NCBI GenBank assembly: GCA_021307315.1
Contig: JAJSPD010000273.1
Location: forward strand, 1 to 10,776
Direction: 5' to 3'
Length of the DNA: 10,776 bases
Source of the DNA: Bisporella sp. PMI_857
Lineage: Eukaryota > Ascomycota > Leotiomycetes > Helotiales > Helotiaceae
Shown here piece by piece: positions 8,529-10,776 of this stretch. A model generated the notes under the pieces. That model searched no databases, was not told the origin of the DNA, and saw nothing but the letters and a program-made list of their open reading frames with translations. Each line of letters starts with the position of its first letter. The stretch's first letter is position 1. The translations under genes and the position numbers were made by a program.

Positions 8529-9047
8529 TTGTAAAGTGTTTAACATATTTGCAAAGACTGGTAAACTTTAAGCTAATTTTTTAAATAAAAAAAATACTTT
8601 TTAGTAATATCTTTTATAATAATGCTAGTTTGCTCAAGATTTAATTAATTTGTAAGACTGGTTTTAAAAACATTACGTAGTTTTAGTAATAACAGCATTC
8701 CAAAAAAAGTCGGCGGTTAAAAGCAGTATTAGTAATAATAATCTATCATCATCATCATCATCATCATCATTATTATTATTATTCTTCTTCTTCTTTTTAA
8801 CGTGCTGTATCAGTCGAGGACTATGTAGCACGGCCAGGGCACTCGGGCCTAGCAATTCGGTTGAGGAGTTGACAATATATACAAAGTCTCGAAAGTAAAA
8901 AAAACGAAGCAGAAGCACAAGTACTCTACAAGAACTGTACTAGCCAATATTAATAGACTAGTAGCCTTAACATACTTTTTCCAAAAAACTTTTTATATAT
9001 TCCAGTAAGTGTTAAAAATCGAGTCCCAATAAAAAAAAGCCCTTTAT
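8529..9047. other. AT-rich RIP-like DNA without a recognised gene
   Basis: Poly-A/T runs dominate, with a microsatellite at 8731-8794 and a GC-normal patch at about 8800-8880 that holds a small hairpin (CGTGCT 8801-8806 with AGCACG 8827-8832). The open frame on the - strand (8673-8918) only translates the microsatellite into Lys, Asn and Asp runs. No transposase motif was found here. Confidence 0.5.
8731..8794. repeat. Compound trinucleotide microsatellite
   Basis: Three trinucleotide tracts follow each other. A short TAA-type lead is followed by (ATC) about 8 to 9 copies (8745-8770), then (TAT) about 4 copies (8771-8782) and (TTC) about 4 copies to 8794. Adjacent units differ by single substitutions, as expected from stepwise conversion and slippage of one original array. 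Confidence 0.95.
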
Positions 9048-9480
9048 TCACGTTTTGTCGATTTTTCCGTTTCTTACACGTTTTTCTCTATTACAGTTTT
9101 CGTTTTGTCGACTTTTCTCCGCGATTCTTTCTCCGGCTATAAGTATATATTTATCGAAAGTACGAGCCGCTTAAGTACTTGTGTTGTTATTTTGTTGTAC
9201 GTGTAACTTTCCGTAATTCTTCCGGTTTACTTTTTCAGCTTTTTTACGTTGTGTATTTCGAAACTCGTATAGTAAACAAGTGCAAGTAATTGAAAGCTGG
9301 TTCGAAAGTAGCTCAAGTCGTGTTTTAACTCGTTTTTCAGTATTGTAGAAAGTTTGTTGTTAAATCGAAGTAATACTTTTTATAAAATAACCTCTGGCCT
9401 TAGCGTGAAAACTCTGCTCCTCCTTTTATTTTGGCCCCAGAAATCCTTCTATATCACTGTTTGGGCTAAATCTCGGCTCT
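9048..9480 (-). pseudogene. Decayed, mostly open reading frame, family not recognised
   Basis: The - strand frame ending at TGA 9048-9050 stays open for about 430 bp with only a few stops (e.g. TAA at 9360-9362). This is unexpected in DNA this AT-rich. The conceptual product is basic and polar, rich in Lys, Arg, Asn and Gln (segments such as QRKKAEKVNRKNYGKL and GERIAEKSRQNEN). It may be the tail of another transposon protein, lying just beyond the pogo-type relic and on the same strand. I do not recognise the family. Confidence 0.3.
9051..9121. repeat. Degenerate 50-bp direct repeat
   Basis: CGTTTTGTCGA followed by a T/C-rich run occurs at 9051 and again exactly 50 bp later at 9101. The first 18 to 20 bases agree almost completely and the rest has diverged. 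It falls inside the decayed - strand frame, where it would encode a repeated basic segment. Confidence 0.5.
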
Positions 9481-9545
9481 GGAATCGTTATTAAGCTGCC
9501 TCAGGAGAGTAATAACGTAAGTCGTGGCGTAACGCGGCACTTTTT
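9390..9545. other. GC-normal island inside AT-rich DNA with a 7-bp hairpin
   Basis: This stretch has normal composition while both sides are AT-rich. It contains a perfect stem, GTTATTA (9487-9493) with TAATAAC (9510-9516), with an inner CCT-C-AGG (9499-9505), and an imperfect palindrome GTGGCGTAACGCGGCAC near 9524-9540. It could be an unmutated small insertion or the outer non-coding end of the pogo-type element whose stop codon is at 9572. No clear terminal repeats could be defined. Confidence 0.35.
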
Positions 9546-9571
9546 ACGGCACCACCATACAATTATATTAA

Positions 9572-10260
9572 TTACTCAACATCAACTACAATACAGTCCT
9601 CAATTTCACTCTCTGATTTATCTCTAGCTTCTTCCTCAATATCCTTTTTATTTTCAGCTTTGTACAAACGACTTTTGCTTTTGGTTTTTACTTTTTTCTT
9701 TGTTCGATTTTTTGTGTTTAATTCAGTTTTTACTACTGTTTTGTGTAATTCTAGCGTAAAAATATAAAATTGATTTTTCAAAACGACCTTTTTTCTTTTC
9801 GTACGAGTCGCACGCTTTTTTATAATTAATCGAAAGTTATTTGCATCGTGTTAGTAAACAATACTTTTTGCGCGAAGTTGTTTTGTTTCAAATGTCAATT
9901 TTCGGATATATTCCCGAACAAAAGTTAATAAAATCGTACAACGCTTAATTGTTGATAAAAGAAGCTCGTTTGCTTTTTGAAAACTTTGCGTATTTAAAAA
10001 CGAGCTATTTACAAATACTTGATTAAAAGCATTGTACGTTAATAGTTGAGTTAAAATTTCCGTTTCGGGAATAACTTTTTTTTCGATCGTACAAAGTGCT
10101 TTTTTTTGGATTGAATAAAAATAGCTTTGTTTTACGCTATAAAAATTAATATGTTAAGTATTAAATATTTCTAATCGAGCTTAAATATATACTTCTATTT
10201 ATTTATGCTTTTGTATTCGTACGAGCTAAGCCTAGTTCAAATAAAAAAGCTTTGCTGTTA
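9572..10260 (-). pseudogene. RIP-degraded pogo/Fot1-type (DDE_1) transposase, C-terminal part
   Basis: Pogo/Fot1 transposases (Tc1-mariner superfamily) cut and paste at TA sites. Read leftwards on the - strand, a damaged segment at about 10185-10115 gives IEVYI, EIFNT, then HINFYSVKQSY. This lines up with the family's YLPxHxSHxLQPLD...FxxLKRxY block near the end of the DDE domain. The frame then stays open through VREYIRKLTFETKQLRAKS, meets one stop (TAA 9851-9853), continues through HDANNFR and a Lys/Arg-rich KRATRTKRKKVVLKN, and ends with an acidic tail, SEIEDCIVVDVE, at TAA 9572. Basic linker, VVLK-type segment and acidic DCIVV end are typical of fungal pogo-like proteins. Stops lie at positions that are Gln or Trp in relatives, fitting RIP. 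The part between the DDE end and the linker looks shortened. Catalytic residues further upstream are not readable with confidence. Non-functional. Confidence 0.75.
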
Positions 10261-10776
10261 GTCGTTTTTTCAGTAAGCTAAAAATCGCAACGTCGAGTAG
10301 CTAAAGCAAGTATAAAGTATAAAGTAAAAGTATAAAAAAAAGAATTTTGTTAAAAAAGCAGTAAGCTATAAAGTTTTTACTAATATATAAATCGTAGCTA
10401 TTACAAATAAAAAGTCGATATTGACTATTAGCTTTTGCACGAATTGCTAGCTTAAAAACACGCTTTAACTACTTTAATTCGTGTAAATTGTTTGTTTAGC
10501 TTTTTTTATTAGCTAAGAAATACCAGCTGTTAAGTATTTCGTGTAAAATTTAGCTTTAAAGTACGTTTTTGCTTTTAAATATTACGAATAGCGAAATACT
10601 CGTTTTATTACTACAAATGCACTTTACAACTAAAACTTACTTTTAACAGTTAAAATGTGTTTAATATTTCGTACAAAAGCTTGAATTAGTAATTACTCGA
10701 GTTAATTTTATTGTTTTAATCGAAAATCCAAACTTATTTATGTTATATGTGTTTTTTTGCAAGATTTTTTTTTGTA
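10261..10776. other. AT-rich RIP-like DNA, probably more of the pogo-type relic
   Basis: Composition is as in the adjoining relic, with very frequent TpA and remaining C mostly in CpG or CpT. By position this should be the DDE core of the - strand transposase, but stops are dense and I could not place motifs with confidence. Nothing else is recognised to the window end. Confidence 0.4.

Noticed and set aside
8801..8832. Small hairpin resembling a tRNA arm
   Set aside because: No A-box or B-box pattern and no cloverleaf can be drawn around it.
8673..8918. 81-codon frame on the - strand
   Set aside because: Its Lys, Asn and Asp runs are only the translation of the trinucleotide microsatellite.

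Overview
The window is nuclear DNA of a filamentous ascomycete (Pezizomycotina). The evidence is a Zn2Cys6 regulator, short introns of 54-76 bp with GT..AG ends and CTAAC/CTGAC branch sites, and long AT-rich tracts that read as transposons mutated by repeat-induced point mutation (RIP). The species cannot be named from the sequence.

Layout. Positions 1-222 are the right part of an LTR of normal base composition. Positions 223-1490 are very AT-rich and hold, on the + strand, a piggyBac-like transposase riddled with stop codons. A 121-bp GC-richer inverted-repeat element (506-626) sits inside it. From about 1594 to 8440 the composition is normal and holds two intron-containing genes, both on the - strand: a Zn2Cys6 transcription factor (2329-4078, 2 exons, 562 aa) and an MFS sugar transporter (5799-7888, 8 exons, 546 aa). 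From about 8530 to the end the DNA is AT-rich again. It contains a compound trinucleotide microsatellite, an unrecognised decayed reading frame (about 9048-9480) and the C-terminal part of a RIP-damaged pogo/Fot1-type transposase on the - strand (9572 to at least 10260).

How the genes may work together. The transporter belongs to the sugar-porter family and looks most like fungal alpha-glucoside/disaccharide permeases. The regulator resembles MAL-activator/AmyR-type factors, both in the basic segment after the zinc cluster and in its middle and C-terminal domains. Their adjacency suggests a small sugar-uptake locus in which the regulator controls the transporter. CreA-type motifs lie upstream of both genes. 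No glycoside hydrolase or metabolic enzyme is in the window, so the substrate is open.

The locus is a gene island of about 7 kb between RIP-degraded transposons. Younger, apparently unmutated insertions (the LTR and the small inverted-repeat element) lie in the older degraded DNA. I see no clearly new biological system; the most informative points are the two decoded transposase relics, the nested insertion order and the corrected gene models.
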